Assembly (NCBI RefSeq): GCF_025398175.1
Contig: NZ_CP099735.1
Coordinates: forward strand, 1,426,001-1,490,000
From: Photobacterium sp. TY1-4
GTDB lineage: Bacteria > Pseudomonadota > Gammaproteobacteria > Enterobacterales > Vibrionaceae
Length of the DNA stretch: 64,000 nucleotides
Direction: 5' to 3'
Numbering within the stretch: position 1 is the first letter of the stretch; every line of letters starts with the position of its first letter. Below the pieces are notes generated by a model. It did no database searches and was not told where the DNA came from. It saw only the letters and a program-made list of their open reading frames with translations. The translations under genes were made by a program, and so were the position numbers. Positions 1 through 8,350 of this stretch are shown piece by piece.

Positions 1-46
1 CCGGATAGAAGTGTCGGCTGCGCGACACGTATCCTTATTTGTTATA
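1..46 (-). repeat. partial integron attC site (array continues to the left)
   Basis: Read on the minus strand, TATAACAA begins directly after the stop codon of the neighbouring cassette gene. It is followed by arms GGATACGTGTCG and CGACACTTCTATCC that can fold together. This matches the start of an attC recombination site; the site is cut by the window edge. The arms are imperfect, which is normal for attC. Confidence 0.6.
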
Positions 47-673
47 TTAATTTTCACCGCTCACGCTGACATAAAGATCTGTCAAAAAATGGCAGTATGT
101 ATCGACACAATGCACTGTAAAACCAGACTGTAAAATAACTTTGTTATCGTCTGTAATATCTAAATGTTCACTTTGCTTTATGTAACCTCGAAGAACTTTA
201 TTGCCTGTTTTTATTGTTCCATCAGCATGAACTAGGCTGTTACGAATTTGCTGTATAAATAGTACTTCTTTCCACGCTTCATTATTTTTCGGGAAGTTTA
301 CGAGCGCTATTTTTTCTAGATACTTTTGACATTGGTCTATGATCCCATTAGAAGCGAGATCTTTTATTTTGATTGGACTATCGATAGCGTTTTCATAAGT
401 CTCACATAACTGCTGCATTTGATGCTCTAGAACAGAATAAGAGACTATTACTTCTGCTCGACGCTGAATTGAAGGAAAAATATTTTCGATTTCATCTAAG
501 TCTACATCATGAGATTCAAGAGTAACTTCACTTGGCAAAGAGCCTGTATCCCGCATTTTGATTTTTAACTCGGTAACTTGTGTCGCAAGGAAGTCTTCGA
601 CTAGAAGCGCATGTAAGCGATATGAGTCTAAATCTGAGCAAAACTTGCCATATTGAAACGAGCTAAAAGTCAC
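47..673 (-). CDS. integron cassette protein with HEPN-like RNase motif
   Basis: A 208-residue soluble protein starting with GTG just after the attC at 691-787 (upstream GGGAGA ribosome site). Near residues 144-149 it has RNSLVH, matching the R-X4-6-H catalytic motif of the HEPN superfamily with the usual polar residue after R. HEPN proteins are often RNases in toxin-antitoxin or abortive-infection systems. The rest is helical in character with no signal peptide or membrane segment. The gene is AT-rich compared with the chromosome and sits between two attC sites in the normal cassette direction, so it is a mobile cassette. No partner antitoxin is visible inside the cassette. Family membership rests on the motif alone; RNase activity is inference. 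Confidence 0.6.
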   Translation of the reverse strand: MTFSSFQYGKFCSDLDSYRLHALLVEDFLATQVTELKIKMRDTGSLPSEVTLESHDVDLDEIENIFPSIQRRAEVIVSYSVLEHQMQQLCETYENAIDSPIKIKDLASNGIIDQCQKYLEKIALVNFPKNNEAWKEVLFIQQIRNSLVHADGTIKTGNKVLRGYIKQSEHLDITDDNKVILQSGFTVHCVDTYCHFLTDLYVSVSGEN

Positions 674-690
674 TATTATCTCCCAATTAA

Positions 691-787
691 TATAACGCCT
701 TGCTAAGCGGCGTGAAATAGTTGGCTAAACTTGCGAGGAACGAGCGTGAGCCAACTGTTTCACGTCCGTCTAAGCAACTTGTTATAA
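691..787 (-). repeat. integron attC recombination site
   Basis: About 97 bp bounded by TATAAC (691) and GTTATAA (781-787). The arms can pair: TTGCTAAGCGGCGTGAAATA against GTTTCACGTCCGTCTAAGCA, with AGTTGGCT/AGCCAACT nearer the loop. The unpaired and mismatched bases are typical of attC folded for an integron integrase. It lies between the cassette at 47-673 and the interrupted cassette to its right, with the array reading leftward. The stop codon of the interrupted cassette overlaps its outer box. Confidence 0.8.
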
Positions 788-792
788 CTCTA

Positions 793-1949
793 AATAGCTG
801 TTCCTAATAGTAGATCTTTCAGGGAAGGGAACTCAGTCCAAATTGTGCGATCTGATCAGTTACCACACCAAATCATATCCACGCAGAGGACTGAGCAATG
901 GCCATCATAGCACCGATTCCACGTCCGGAACGTCGAAGAATGCACAAAGCGATTCAATCAACAGCAGATAAAGGTTTTGCCCGTCGATTAATTGCACTTC
1001 TTGCCCTGCATGATGGTAAGTCTATCGTTGAAGTTCATGCCCTGACTGGTGCTGCTCGCTCCTCTATCGGACGCTGGATTAACTGGTTTACTGAGTGTGG
1101 TATGGACGGGTTGAAATCAATGGATACCGGCCGTCCACCGCTGTTACCCATGAATGAAATGCTTTCTATGTTAGTACTTCTGATTCAGCTATCACCACAG
1201 GATTTAGGATATCAGCGAAGCCGCTGGAGTACCGAGCTGCTGACACTGGAATTGAACAAATTGTTTCGTTCATCCGTTGCCGCCTCAACTGTCCGTCGCT
1301 GGTTACCTAAAGCTGGCATTGTTTGGCGACGAGCAGCGCCAACACTCTGTATCAGAGATCCGCATCGCACTGAAAAGATGGATAAAATCAATCAAGCCTT
1401 AGCCAATTGCTCTGCAAGACATCCTGTCTTTTACGAGGATGAAGTTGATATCAATTTAAACCCTAAAATCGGTGCTGATTGGGTGATGAAAGGCCAGCAA
1501 AAACGCGTCCCGACACCGGGAAAAAATGAAAAACACTATCTTGCGGGAGCGCTTCATTCGGCAACAGGCAAGGTGTTATATGTCAGCAGCTGTAGCAAAA
1601 ACTCAGAGTTATTCATCGCGATGTTAGAGAAACTCAAGCGCCACTATCGTGGCGCAAAAACGATCACACTTATCCTGGATAACTACATCATTCATAAGAG
1701 CCGAAAAACACAAGCCTGGCTAAAACAAAATCCCAAGTTCATTTTGCTGTTTCAGCCTGTTTATTCGCCTTGGGTCAATGTTATCGAGCGGCTGTGGAAT
1801 GCGCTGCATGAAACCATCACACGGAACCACAAATGTAGCTATATGTGGCAACTTCTTCGGCAGGTGAAGTTCTTCATGGACAACGTATCACCATTTCCAG
1901 GAGGCGGGCATGGGATTATCAAAATGTAGCACTATTAGGATCAGCTATT
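793..1949 (+). mobile_element. IS630-family insertion sequence
   Basis: The ends are inverted repeats AATAGCTGTTCCTAATAGT (793-811) and its complement with one mismatch (1931-1949). They are flanked by a duplicated TA dinucleotide (791-792 and 1950-1951), the target rule of the IS630/Tc1 group. The 1157-bp element carries one transposase gene. The boundary is supported because clean excision restores an open cassette reading frame. Confidence 0.9.
898..1929 (+). CDS. IS630-family transposase
   Basis: A 343-residue DDE transposase. An N-terminal helix-turn-helix region (about residues 25-75) precedes the catalytic domain. The acidic triad is seen in YEDEVD (D181), LILDNYIIH (D261) and NVIERLW (E297), giving the D-35-E spacing typical of the IS630 group. 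The start ATG follows GAGGA by a normal distance. The reading frame is intact, so the element may still be active. It interrupts an integron cassette next to an attC site. Confidence 0.93.
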   Translation: MAIIAPIPRPERRRMHKAIQSTADKGFARRLIALLALHDGKSIVEVHALTGAARSSIGRWINWFTECGMDGLKSMDTGRPPLLPMNEMLSMLVLLIQLSPQDLGYQRSRWSTELLTLELNKLFRSSVAASTVRRWLPKAGIVWRRAAPTLCIRDPHRTEKMDKINQALANCSARHPVFYEDEVDINLNPKIGADWVMKGQQKRVPTPGKNEKHYLAGALHSATGKVLYVSSCSKNSELFIAMLEKLKRHYRGAKTITLILDNYIIHKSRKTQAWLKQNPKFILLFQPVYSPWVNVIERLWNALHETITRNHKCSYMWQLLRQVKFFMDNVSPFPGGGHGIIKM

Positions 1950-2107
1950 TAGCCTAATTACAGTTTCAATATTTTCAGAATAGTCATCAAGGCAAAGTTC
2001 AAAAGGTTCAATTCCGATCTCAAGCGAAACGTTTCCGTCAACACCAGAAATCGTTGTACTTGTAAACTTAAGTTTTTCTATCGGGAAATCTATCATCTTG
2101 CACCTGA

Positions 2108-2178
2108 GTTATAACAGAGTATTAGGCTGCATGCTTACTTTCACGCAACTGGCATGCAGGTCACTTCACATACTATAG
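2108..2178 (-). repeat. degenerate attC-like site at the right end of the cassettes
   Basis: A GTTATAAC box (2108-2115) lies just upstream of the small cassette ORF. Arms CTGCATGC (2127-2134) and GCATGCAG (2152-2159) can pair around a 17-base loop, and a weak outer match TACTATAG ends the unit. The right-hand box does not match the usual TATAAC, so this could be a decayed attC or part of an attI. No integrase gene follows it within the window. Confidence 0.4.
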
Positions 2179-2768
2179 CCACAAAAAACCATCATTTTCA
2201 ATTAGTTAAATCACCAAATCACATCAGTGAATCTTCAATTCACCCGGGCAAAGTAAGCATTGCTGTTTAACGAGACCGCATTTGCACTCAGAGCCACCAG
2301 TGAAACCTTTTATTATCAGGTAGATAGCTTTGGGTTATGTTGTGCAATGCAAGTAAATGCTGTCTCGTTAATACCGGAAATGGTTGGATAATTGACCGTA
2401 TTTTTTATCACTGAGTAAATACAAATTTACTTGGATGACTCATTTATGCGCTGTGAAGCTCAAATCGACAGATCACGGAAATGGCGTGGGATGCTTTGGG
2501 TGGATGCAGATGTTCAAACCCAGTTTCAGGCACATTGGCCCAAAACGCAAAAAAGCCCAGCACAGTGGCTGAGGTTTCAAATATGGCGGAGCGCTTGGGG
2601 ATTGGGGGGATTTACTTCTCCCTTCGGGCCGTTGCTATAAAGCGCCTTCGGCTAGCAACGTTGTCTCGCTTCGCTCGGCTGAACCCGGCCCAGGATTCGC
2701 ACCCTATCTCAAGATCACAAATTTCAGGCATAAAAAAACCGCTGAAAATTCAGCGGTTTTTTTTAATG
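2179..2768. other. gene-poor stretch between cassettes and tRNA-Ser
   Basis: No convincing gene. Two overlapping short ORFs (2431-2640 and 2481-2876) run through hairpins and the antisense of tRNA-Ser and are not credible. The stretch holds a perfect 8-bp inverted repeat CGTTGCTA (2630-2637) / TAGCAACG (2653-2660). Two words resembling the 3' side of tRNA genes (TGGCGGAG at 2584 and GGATTCGCACCC near 2693) could be tRNA debris left by integration events, but this is weak. Confidence 0.5.
2732..2764 (-). terminator. intrinsic terminator after tRNA-Ser
   Basis: ACCGCTGAA / TTCAGCGGT stem around a short AT loop, flanked by A-run and T-run on the two sides, so it can act in either direction. It lies just downstream of the minus-strand tRNA. 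Confidence 0.85.
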
Positions 2769-2859
2769 TGGCGGAGAGATAGGGATTTGAACCCTAGATA
2801 CGCTATAAACGTATGCCGGTTTTCAAGACCGGTGCTTTCAACCACTCAGCCATCTCTCC
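2769..2859 (-). tRNA. tRNA-Ser (UGA anticodon)
   Basis: The complement starts GGAGAGATGGCTGAGTGG and ends with an encoded CCA. The anticodon stem CCGGT/ACCGG encloses the loop CTTGAAA, giving anticodon TGA. The T-arm contains GGTTCAAATCC. A long variable arm between the anticodon and T-arms is typical of tRNA-Ser; total length is about 91 nt. It sits at the boundary between the integron cassettes and typical chromosomal genes. Confidence 0.96.
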
Positions 2860-2995
2860 GTAAGTGCGGCGTATAATACGCAAGTCCGGGGCAGCTGTAA
2901 ACCCCTGATAAGTTCAAGCGTTTATATTTTCGCCACCCTGACTGGCTTCGGCGACACTTCCGGCAAATTGGCAGAAAATAGCGGGCAAAAATCAG

Positions 2996-3571
2996 CTAGT
3001 CCGAGCTAAATTTTGCCGCGGTACCGGATTTTTCCAGTATATGGCTTTCAAATCCGTCCAGGCTGATCTGATTGCGTTGCGCCCAGTAGGCTTCAACACC
3101 CGCCGGGCCTTTCTTTTCCGCCCAGGCGATCAAGCTATCCCGCTCCCCGACATAGTCAAACAGCGGCACAGACATCCCGCACGATGATTGCACCTGGTCG
3201 ATATCCAGTAAAAACAACTGGCGGGTGCCTGGCAACTCGGGAAATAAACTGATGTAGCTCTGCCAGGCTGGATCGGCGCGGTGGATCGCCGTGGCCTGGC
3301 CATACAAGCGGAGGATGTCCGGCGCGCCGCGCAAGGCACAGAACATCACCGTCATCCGCGGGTTTTGTTGAACATGGGCCGCGGTTTCATTCCCACTGCC
3401 GGTGACATTGAGCCAAATCACCTGCTTCTCGTTCAGGATCCGAAATGAATCCATCCCCTTGGGCGAGAGATTCACCGTCCCTTCAGCCGCAGCCGTGGCG
3501 ACAAAAAACAAATGTTGCTGCTCAATAAAGCTGATTTGGCGGGGAGATAAGTGTTCGGTCAGTTTTCCCAT
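2996..3571 (-). CDS. pyridoxamine 5'-phosphate oxidase-like flavin-binding protein
   Basis: A 191-residue protein of the FMN-binding split-barrel fold. The N-terminal part (residues about 8-110) has the family pattern of strands with FFVATA, VNLSPKGMDS and an RMTVMFCALRGAP segment. The C-terminal part is variable. Such proteins bind FMN or F420/heme-like cofactors and have diverse oxidoreductase roles; the substrate cannot be told. It is distinct from the true PdxH encoded at 32828-33463. It is monocistronic, with a small DUF2164 gene just upstream on the same strand. Confidence 0.8.
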   Translation of the reverse strand: MGKLTEHLSPRQISFIEQQHLFFVATAAAEGTVNLSPKGMDSFRILNEKQVIWLNVTGSGNETAAHVQQNPRMTVMFCALRGAPDILRLYGQATAIHRADPAWQSYISLFPELPGTRQLFLLDIDQVQSSCGMSVPLFDYVGERDSLIAWAEKKGPAGVEAYWAQRNQISLDGFESHILEKSGTAAKFSSD

Positions 3572-3614
3572 GATTCGCTTCCTTGCCGTGTTTCCGGTTA
3601 ACGAAAAATATAAC

Positions 3615-3869
3615 CTAACGAACCCATGTCGTCGGTTGCTCTATCTGTTCAATCGCATCCTTCAGCTCGTCGAACTTATGATCCAAGACGGCCTGGGCAT
3701 CATACAGGCCGCGATTGTAGAAATAGACGCCGATTTCTTTGGCAATGAAATCCAGCAAGAACTCAGCATCAAACTGTCCCAGCTCCTGATCCAGCTCGTT
3801 GTCGAAATAGCGCTGCAACTTCTCGACCAGCACTGCTTTTTCCTGATTGGAGAATTCAATCGATGGCAT
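3615..3869 (-). CDS. DUF2164 family protein
   Basis: An 84-residue acidic cytoplasmic protein. It fits the DUF2164 family by size and by the pattern of an N-terminal helix followed by FLLDFIAKEIGVYFYNRGLYDAQAVL. No enzymatic motif or membrane segment is seen. No function is established for the family. It lies 43 bp upstream of the split-barrel gene on the same strand, so the two may be co-transcribed. Confidence 0.75.
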   Translation of the reverse strand: MPSIEFSNQEKAVLVEKLQRYFDNELDQELGQFDAEFLLDFIAKEIGVYFYNRGLYDAQAVLDHKFDELKDAIEQIEQPTTWVR

Positions 3870-3915
3870 CGTCTTTCCTTGTGAGTGAATGAGATAGCGC
3901 CTGCATCACTGTGCT

Positions 3916-3930
3916 GTTTACAGTGTAAAG
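3916..3930. promoter_or_regulatory. parS2: parS2-like ParB2 binding site
   Basis: GTTTACAGTGTAAAG, a near-perfect palindrome with core TTTACA-N-TGTAAA, the word known for chromosome II centromere-like sites of vibrios. Intergenic, about 15 kb left of the origin. Confidence 0.75.
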
Positions 3931-4133
3931 CGACATGCTCTTTCATGGGAGCCAAACCGGAAAAATAACCATCGAATCTGCTGTGCAGTGTCGAAATCAA
4001 CGCCACCATTCTCCGAATTCTGACGATCCAACATTCCCGCCACCAGCCTCACCACCACTGCCGGGGCTGTTATTCAAATGTCACAATCGGCGCTTAGATT
4101 GAGCAAGAGACACTGATAACGAGCTTAATCACG

Positions 4134-5858
4134 ATGATCAATATCGAACGTGCGGTAAATGAAAAGTTTCCATCTTTTTCCCAAAAGCCCAATCTGATCC
4201 GCAAACCGACGCTCAGCCTGCTGCGTAAGCTGGTCAACGAATCCGAAATCAATCGTTTCCTCGATCAGCATCAAGAGATACTGGGGATCGATTTTATCGA
4301 TGCCGTATTTGATTACTTCAACTTCAGCTACGCTGCATCCAGCCGCGATAAAGAAAATATCCCGGCTCAGGGCCGAGTGGTGATTATTGCCAACCACCCG
4401 CTGGGCTCACTCGATGGCCTGGCGCTGCTCAAGCTGATCAGTGAAGTGCGCCGCGACGTCCGCATCGTCGCCAACGATTTGCTGATGAACTTCTCGCAAC
4501 TGGAGGGGCTGTTCATTCCGCTCGATAACCTGACCAGCACCAGTTTCCGCCGCAGTTACAAGGAAGTGATCGCCGCCCTGAACCATGACGAGGCTGTGAT
4601 CATCTTTCCGGCCGGCGAGGTCTCGCGAACCAGCCCGACCGGGATCAAAGACGGCCAATGGCGCGGCGGGTTCCTGAACTTTGCCCGCAAAACCCAGTCT
4701 CCGGTGTTGCCGATCCATATCAACGGCAAGAACTCGGCTCTGTTCTACAGCGCTTCCCTGCTGGCCAAACCGCTTTCCACCGCGATGCTGGCCGGCGAGA
4801 TGTTCAAGCAGCGCAACGGTACCCTGCTGTTTCGCATCGGCGAGATGATCCCCGCCAGCGAGCTGCACTCCGATCAGGTAGCAGATAAAGCCCTGATCAA
4901 GCGCTTGAAAAAACACCTCTACAACCTGGGCAAAGCCCGCAAGCCGTTCCGGAAACGGGCGTTTGTGACAGAAAAAACCGTCGCCCACCCGGAAGATCGC
5001 CAGGAAATCCGGCTCGAACTGAAAGCCTCGCAACTGCTGGGCGAAACCCGGGACAACCACCGGATCCAACTGTGTGACTTTGACCAGGCACCGGTGGTCA
5101 TGCGGGAGGTCGGCCGTTTGCGTGAGCTGACGTTCCGCAAAGTCGGTGAAGGCACCGGGTCGAAGCGGGATCTGGATAAATATGATCGCTATTACCAGCA
5201 CTTGATCCTGTGGGATGAGAACCGGCTTGAGATCGCCGGTGCCTACCGCCTGGGCCGCGGCTGCGAGATCCTTCGTCAATACGGCCGCCAGGGGCTCTAT
5301 ACCGACGAGCTGTTCGACTATACCGACGCCGTCACCCCCTACCTGCCGACCACCGTCGAGCTGGGCCGCAGCTTCGTCAGCCCGAGCTACTGGGGCAAAG
5401 CCAGTCTGGATTATCTGTGGCAGGGGATCGGCGCCTATCTGCGCCATCACCCGGACGTTCGCTACCTGATTGGCCCGGTGACCATGAGTAACGAGTTCCC
5501 ACCCGCCCTGCAAACCATGCTGGTGTACTACTACACCCGTTACTATGGCGGTGAAACGGACCTCGCCGAAGCCAAACGCCCATACACACTGGATCCCGAT
5601 ACCGAGCAACAGCTGGACGCCCAGTTCGCCGGGCTGGATCGCCAAGCCGGGTTCGAGCTGCTGCAACACACCTTCACCGCACAAGGCTGCAAAGTGCCGG
5701 TGCTGTTCAAGCAGTACGCTTCGCTGTTCGAGGACGGTGGGTTCCGGCTCATCACCTTCAGCGTTGACCCCGATTTCGGCAACTGTATCGACGGCCTGTT
5801 TATGGCGGATCTGACCCAAATGAAGCCCGCCAAGCGCAAGCGCTACCTGGGCGAGTAA
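4134..5858 (+). CDS. olsF: OlsF-like bifunctional ornithine lipid synthase
   Basis: A 574-residue two-domain protein. The N-terminal domain (about residues 70-260) is a PlsC-type acyltransferase with NHPLGSLD (88-94) and FPAGEVSR, expected to O-acylate lyso-ornithine lipid. The C-terminal domain (about 310-560) is GNAT-like, resembling OlsB, which N-acylates ornithine with a 3-hydroxyacyl group. The order and length match the OlsF fusion described in Serratia, which makes phosphorus-free membrane lipids alone. Known OlsF genes are often induced by phosphate limitation; no Pho box was verified here. The start ATG at 4134 follows a short AT-rich leader. A strong terminator lies directly after the stop. 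Function is inferred from domain order and motifs. Confidence 0.82.
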   Translation: MINIERAVNEKFPSFSQKPNLIRKPTLSLLRKLVNESEINRFLDQHQEILGIDFIDAVFDYFNFSYAASSRDKENIPAQGRVVIIANHPLGSLDGLALLKLISEVRRDVRIVANDLLMNFSQLEGLFIPLDNLTSTSFRRSYKEVIAALNHDEAVIIFPAGEVSRTSPTGIKDGQWRGGFLNFARKTQSPVLPIHINGKNSALFYSASLLAKPLSTAMLAGEMFKQRNGTLLFRIGEMIPASELHSDQVADKALIKRLKKHLYNLGKARKPFRKRAFVTEKTVAHPEDRQEIRLELKASQLLGETRDNHRIQLCDFDQAPVVMREVGRLRELTFRKVGEGTGSKRDLDKYDRYYQHLILWDENRLEIAGAYRLGRGCEILRQYGRQGLYTDELFDYTDAVTPYLPTTVELGRSFVSPSYWGKASLDYLWQGIGAYLRHHPDVRYLIGPVTMSNEFPPALQTMLVYYYTRYYGGETDLAEAKRPYTLDPDTEQQLDAQFAGLDRQAGFELLQHTFTAQGCKVPVLFKQYASLFEDGGFRLITFSVDPDFGNCIDGLFMADLTQMKPAKRKRYLGE

Positions 5859-5889
5859 CCCACTGCGCCAGACGTGTTCCCAAGTATCC

Positions 5890-5926
5890 GGGCCGTGTGC
5901 GGAGATCGCACGCGGCCCGCGTTTTT
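5890..5926 (+). terminator. intrinsic terminator after olsF-like gene
   Basis: GGGCCGTGTGCG / CGCACGCGGCCC stem with a 5-base loop (GAGAT) and a downstream GTTTTT. Arms are almost perfectly complementary. Confidence 0.85.
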
Positions 5927-6092
5927 ATCGCGCCTTTTCTCTGACGGTTTGTGCCGCCCTGAGCACCCAGACCGGCCGAACAGCCTGTCATTAAAGCTTC
6001 TCTGCCCTGTCACGGCGCTGCCATCTCAAAAATCCACACTGCAAAGGAAAGGCAATCGATCGGACACGGTCATGCCTTGGCGAGGAGATGCT

Positions 6093-6926
6093 ATGCACTA
6101 CAATACAATCTGGCTGTCAGACATTCATTTGGGGTTTCGCGATTGCAAAGCGGAATATTTATTGGACCTGCTGAACAACACCCGCTGCGATACCCTGTAT
6201 CTGGTGGGCGATATTATTGATATCTGGGCGATGAACCGCTCTTTTCACTGGCCGCAATCACACCAGGATGTACTGAGAAAGCTGATTGAAATTGCCGGGG
6301 GGGAGACCCGGGTGGTTTATATTCCCGGCAACCACGACCACCAGCTTCGGGATGTGATCGGCTCCATCCTGCTCAATGTGGAAATTCAGTCCCGCCAAGT
6401 CCACACCACCGCTGCCGGCAAACAGTTTCTCGTCACCCATGGTGATGAGTTTGACCACGCCGTCATGTGCAGCAACCTGCTCAAAACTATCGGCGATGCC
6501 TCCTACTACCAATTGCTGCGCCTCAACCGGGCCATCAACCGGATCAGAAAATGCTTCCGCCTGCCCTACTGGTCACTGGCGTACTACGTCAAAAACCGGG
6601 TCGGGAACGCCCGCAAGGCAATTGAACACTACGAAGAAGCTGCAGCCAAAGAAGCGGCGAAACTGGGGCTGGACGGTATTATTTGCGGCCACCTCCACCA
6701 GCCGGAGCTACGCACCATCAACGGTGTGCTCTACTGCAATGACGGCGACTGGGTCGAGAGCTGTACCGCACTGGTCGAGCACCCGCAAGGTCGACTGGAG
6801 CTGGTGCACTGGGCCGATCTAAAACAACCGATCAAGTGCGACCAGGCTGCCAATGACAAAGAATTTTGCGCCCCCTATGCGCTGCCGGGGCTCCATCGCC
6901 GGCAAAACCTGCTCAGCCGCGAGTAA
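6093..6926 (+). CDS. LpxH-like metallophosphoesterase
   Basis: A 277-residue calcineurin-like phosphoesterase. Metal-binding motifs are in order: SDIHLG (about 9-14), GDIIDIW, GNHDHQ, THGDEFD and GHLHQP. This set and the length fit the UDP-2,3-diacylglucosamine pyrophosphatase (LpxH/LpxH2-like) branch, which acts in lipid A synthesis at the inner membrane. Membership in a related branch of other specificity is possible because Vibrionaceae normally carry a separate lpxH. The start at 6093 was chosen over upstream in-frame codons because GAGGAG (6082-6087) sits at the right distance. It follows the ornithine-lipid gene, hinting at a membrane-lipid theme, but a terminator separates them. Confidence 0.8.
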   Translation: MHYNTIWLSDIHLGFRDCKAEYLLDLLNNTRCDTLYLVGDIIDIWAMNRSFHWPQSHQDVLRKLIEIAGGETRVVYIPGNHDHQLRDVIGSILLNVEIQSRQVHTTAAGKQFLVTHGDEFDHAVMCSNLLKTIGDASYYQLLRLNRAINRIRKCFRLPYWSLAYYVKNRVGNARKAIEHYEEAAAKEAAKLGLDGIICGHLHQPELRTINGVLYCNDGDWVESCTALVEHPQGRLELVHWADLKQPIKCDQAANDKEFCAPYALPGLHRRQNLLSRE

Positions 6927-6968
6927 GCCCATCACAACGTCACATCCCTCCCCCACCGCAGAAAAACC

Positions 6969-6994
6969 AAGACCCGGGCACGCCGGGTCTTTCT
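6969..6994 (+). terminator. intrinsic terminator after the phosphoesterase gene
   Basis: AGACCCGG / CCGGGTCT stem with a short loop followed by TTTCT. It lies 43 bp after the stop codon at 6926. Confidence 0.7.
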
Positions 6995-7102
6995 GAACTC
7001 ATCTTTTCTCGTGGTTTACCGCGTCACAGGCTTCGGTTGATCCATCTGTCGAGCTGATGGCGTAACACCCGGTTCCGTTCCTCGGTGTCTTCTGCTCCGG
7101 AA

Positions 7103-8350
7103 TTAACGCTGTAGGGTCTGATAAATCACCTCGGTCAGCTCGCCGTCAACATCCCCCGACAGCTCCCAGGTAAAGACCCCGGCTAACCCTTTCTGTTTGG
7201 CCCATTCGGTTTTGGCCTGCACTGAGCGTTTATCGTCAAATGAGATATACACCTGCTTTTGCGGATGCCACAGGAACGGCGCTTGCGCAGCCTGATCGTA
7301 GCCGTACTGATACCCCTGAGCGGCGGTATAGTTTCGTTTCAGATCCCAGTACATGAAATAGCCAGGCTCTGCGCTGTCGGTGCCGAAGCTGGCCCCTTTT
7401 TCCGATGACAAGTTGGCGGTCGGCAACTTACCGTCAAAGCCTTGGGTGCCTTCCCAGCCACGGCCGTAGTAGGCAGCGCCGAGCACCAGTTTCTCAGCCG
7501 GTACGCCCAGGGTGATCATCTGGTCAATGTAGGCATCCGCGCCCATGCCCCACCAGCTTCGCTCCGTGGCATGCAGGTTGGTCAGGTGCCCGGTTTGCGG
7601 CCCCCAGCCGCCGAGGAAATCGTAGGTCATGGCGAACATGTTATCCATGTAAGGAGCAACCGAACGCCAGTCGATCTGCGCCGATTTCGGTCCGACCCCG
7701 ATGGCCGAAGAGAGCTTATAAGTGCGATCGGTCTTCGCCGCCAGCTTGTTGAGTTCAATCCGGAGCTGCTTGATCAGCGAGGAAAACGCCTCGCGCTCTG
7801 CCGCTTTCTCCGCATCGCTCAGCTTGGTGTTCGGATCCCAGGGCGAAGTCGTCAAACCACCCCCGCCCGGATATTCCCAGTCGAGATCGATCCCGTCGAA
7901 AAAGTCATACTCGGCGATCAAGGCCACCGCCGTCTTGGCAAAATGCTCGATATGCCGGGGATCTTTTGCCATCGCATGAAACGGTTCCGACATCGTCCAT
8001 CCCCCGAAAGACGGCAGGATCTTCAGCGCCGGGTACTGCTGTTTCAATGCAGACAACTGGGCAAAATGCCCCTTATAGGGCACACCGGTCTCCACAGCAC
8101 CGAAATCAACTTCCAATGCAGCTTTACGATCAACCACCACGGCGCTGAACGGCGCTTTCCCTTCACACGCTTCAGCCACCTGCTGGCGAACTTTCTCACC
8201 CGCCCCTTCATGCGGGCCACACATGCTGAGGAACGCATAAATCACATGGGTCAGCTTGTCCGCCGGAATATCTGCAACCGTATAGGGACGGTCAGCATTC
8301 TCGTATTGCCAGTCCGCAAAATACCCGGCCACCACCGCAATGCAGTTCAC
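7103..8350 (-). pseudogene. GH18 chitinase, catalytic part cut off from its signal peptide
   Basis: About 415 residues of a glycoside hydrolase family 18 domain. The catalytic motif DGIDLDWE (DxxDxDxE) is intact, as are the SFGGWT strand and the C-terminal barrel strand ending GVFTWELSGD. The enzyme would cleave chitin or chito-oligomers outside the cell. The apparent GTG start lies in the end of an IS4-family element. The original start and export signal lie beyond the element at 9762-9845, so the product would lack a signal peptide. The domain has no internal stop or frameshift, which suggests the insertion is recent. Loss of secretion is inference. Confidence 0.9.

Larger units (their letters stand above)
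782..2096 (-). pseudogene. 51-residue cassette ORF interrupted by the IS630 element
   Basis: The ORF starts with ATG at 2096 just inside a GTTATAAC box (2108-2115), reads 49 codons to the TA at 1950-1951, and is broken by the insertion sequence. Removing the element and one TA copy joins it to GAG-TTA-TAA at 782-790, giving 51 residues ending in ...VIRLEL with the stop inside the attC box. Position, direction and AT-richness mark it as an integron cassette gene. With the element in place it ends two codons later at a TGA inside the insertion, so a near-normal 51-residue product could still be made. No function is recognised. Confidence 0.65.

Noticed and set aside
2431..2876. Two overlapping ORFs left of and across tRNA-Ser
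   Set aside because: One includes the antisense of the tRNA and a terminator; neither has a ribosome site or protein-like composition.
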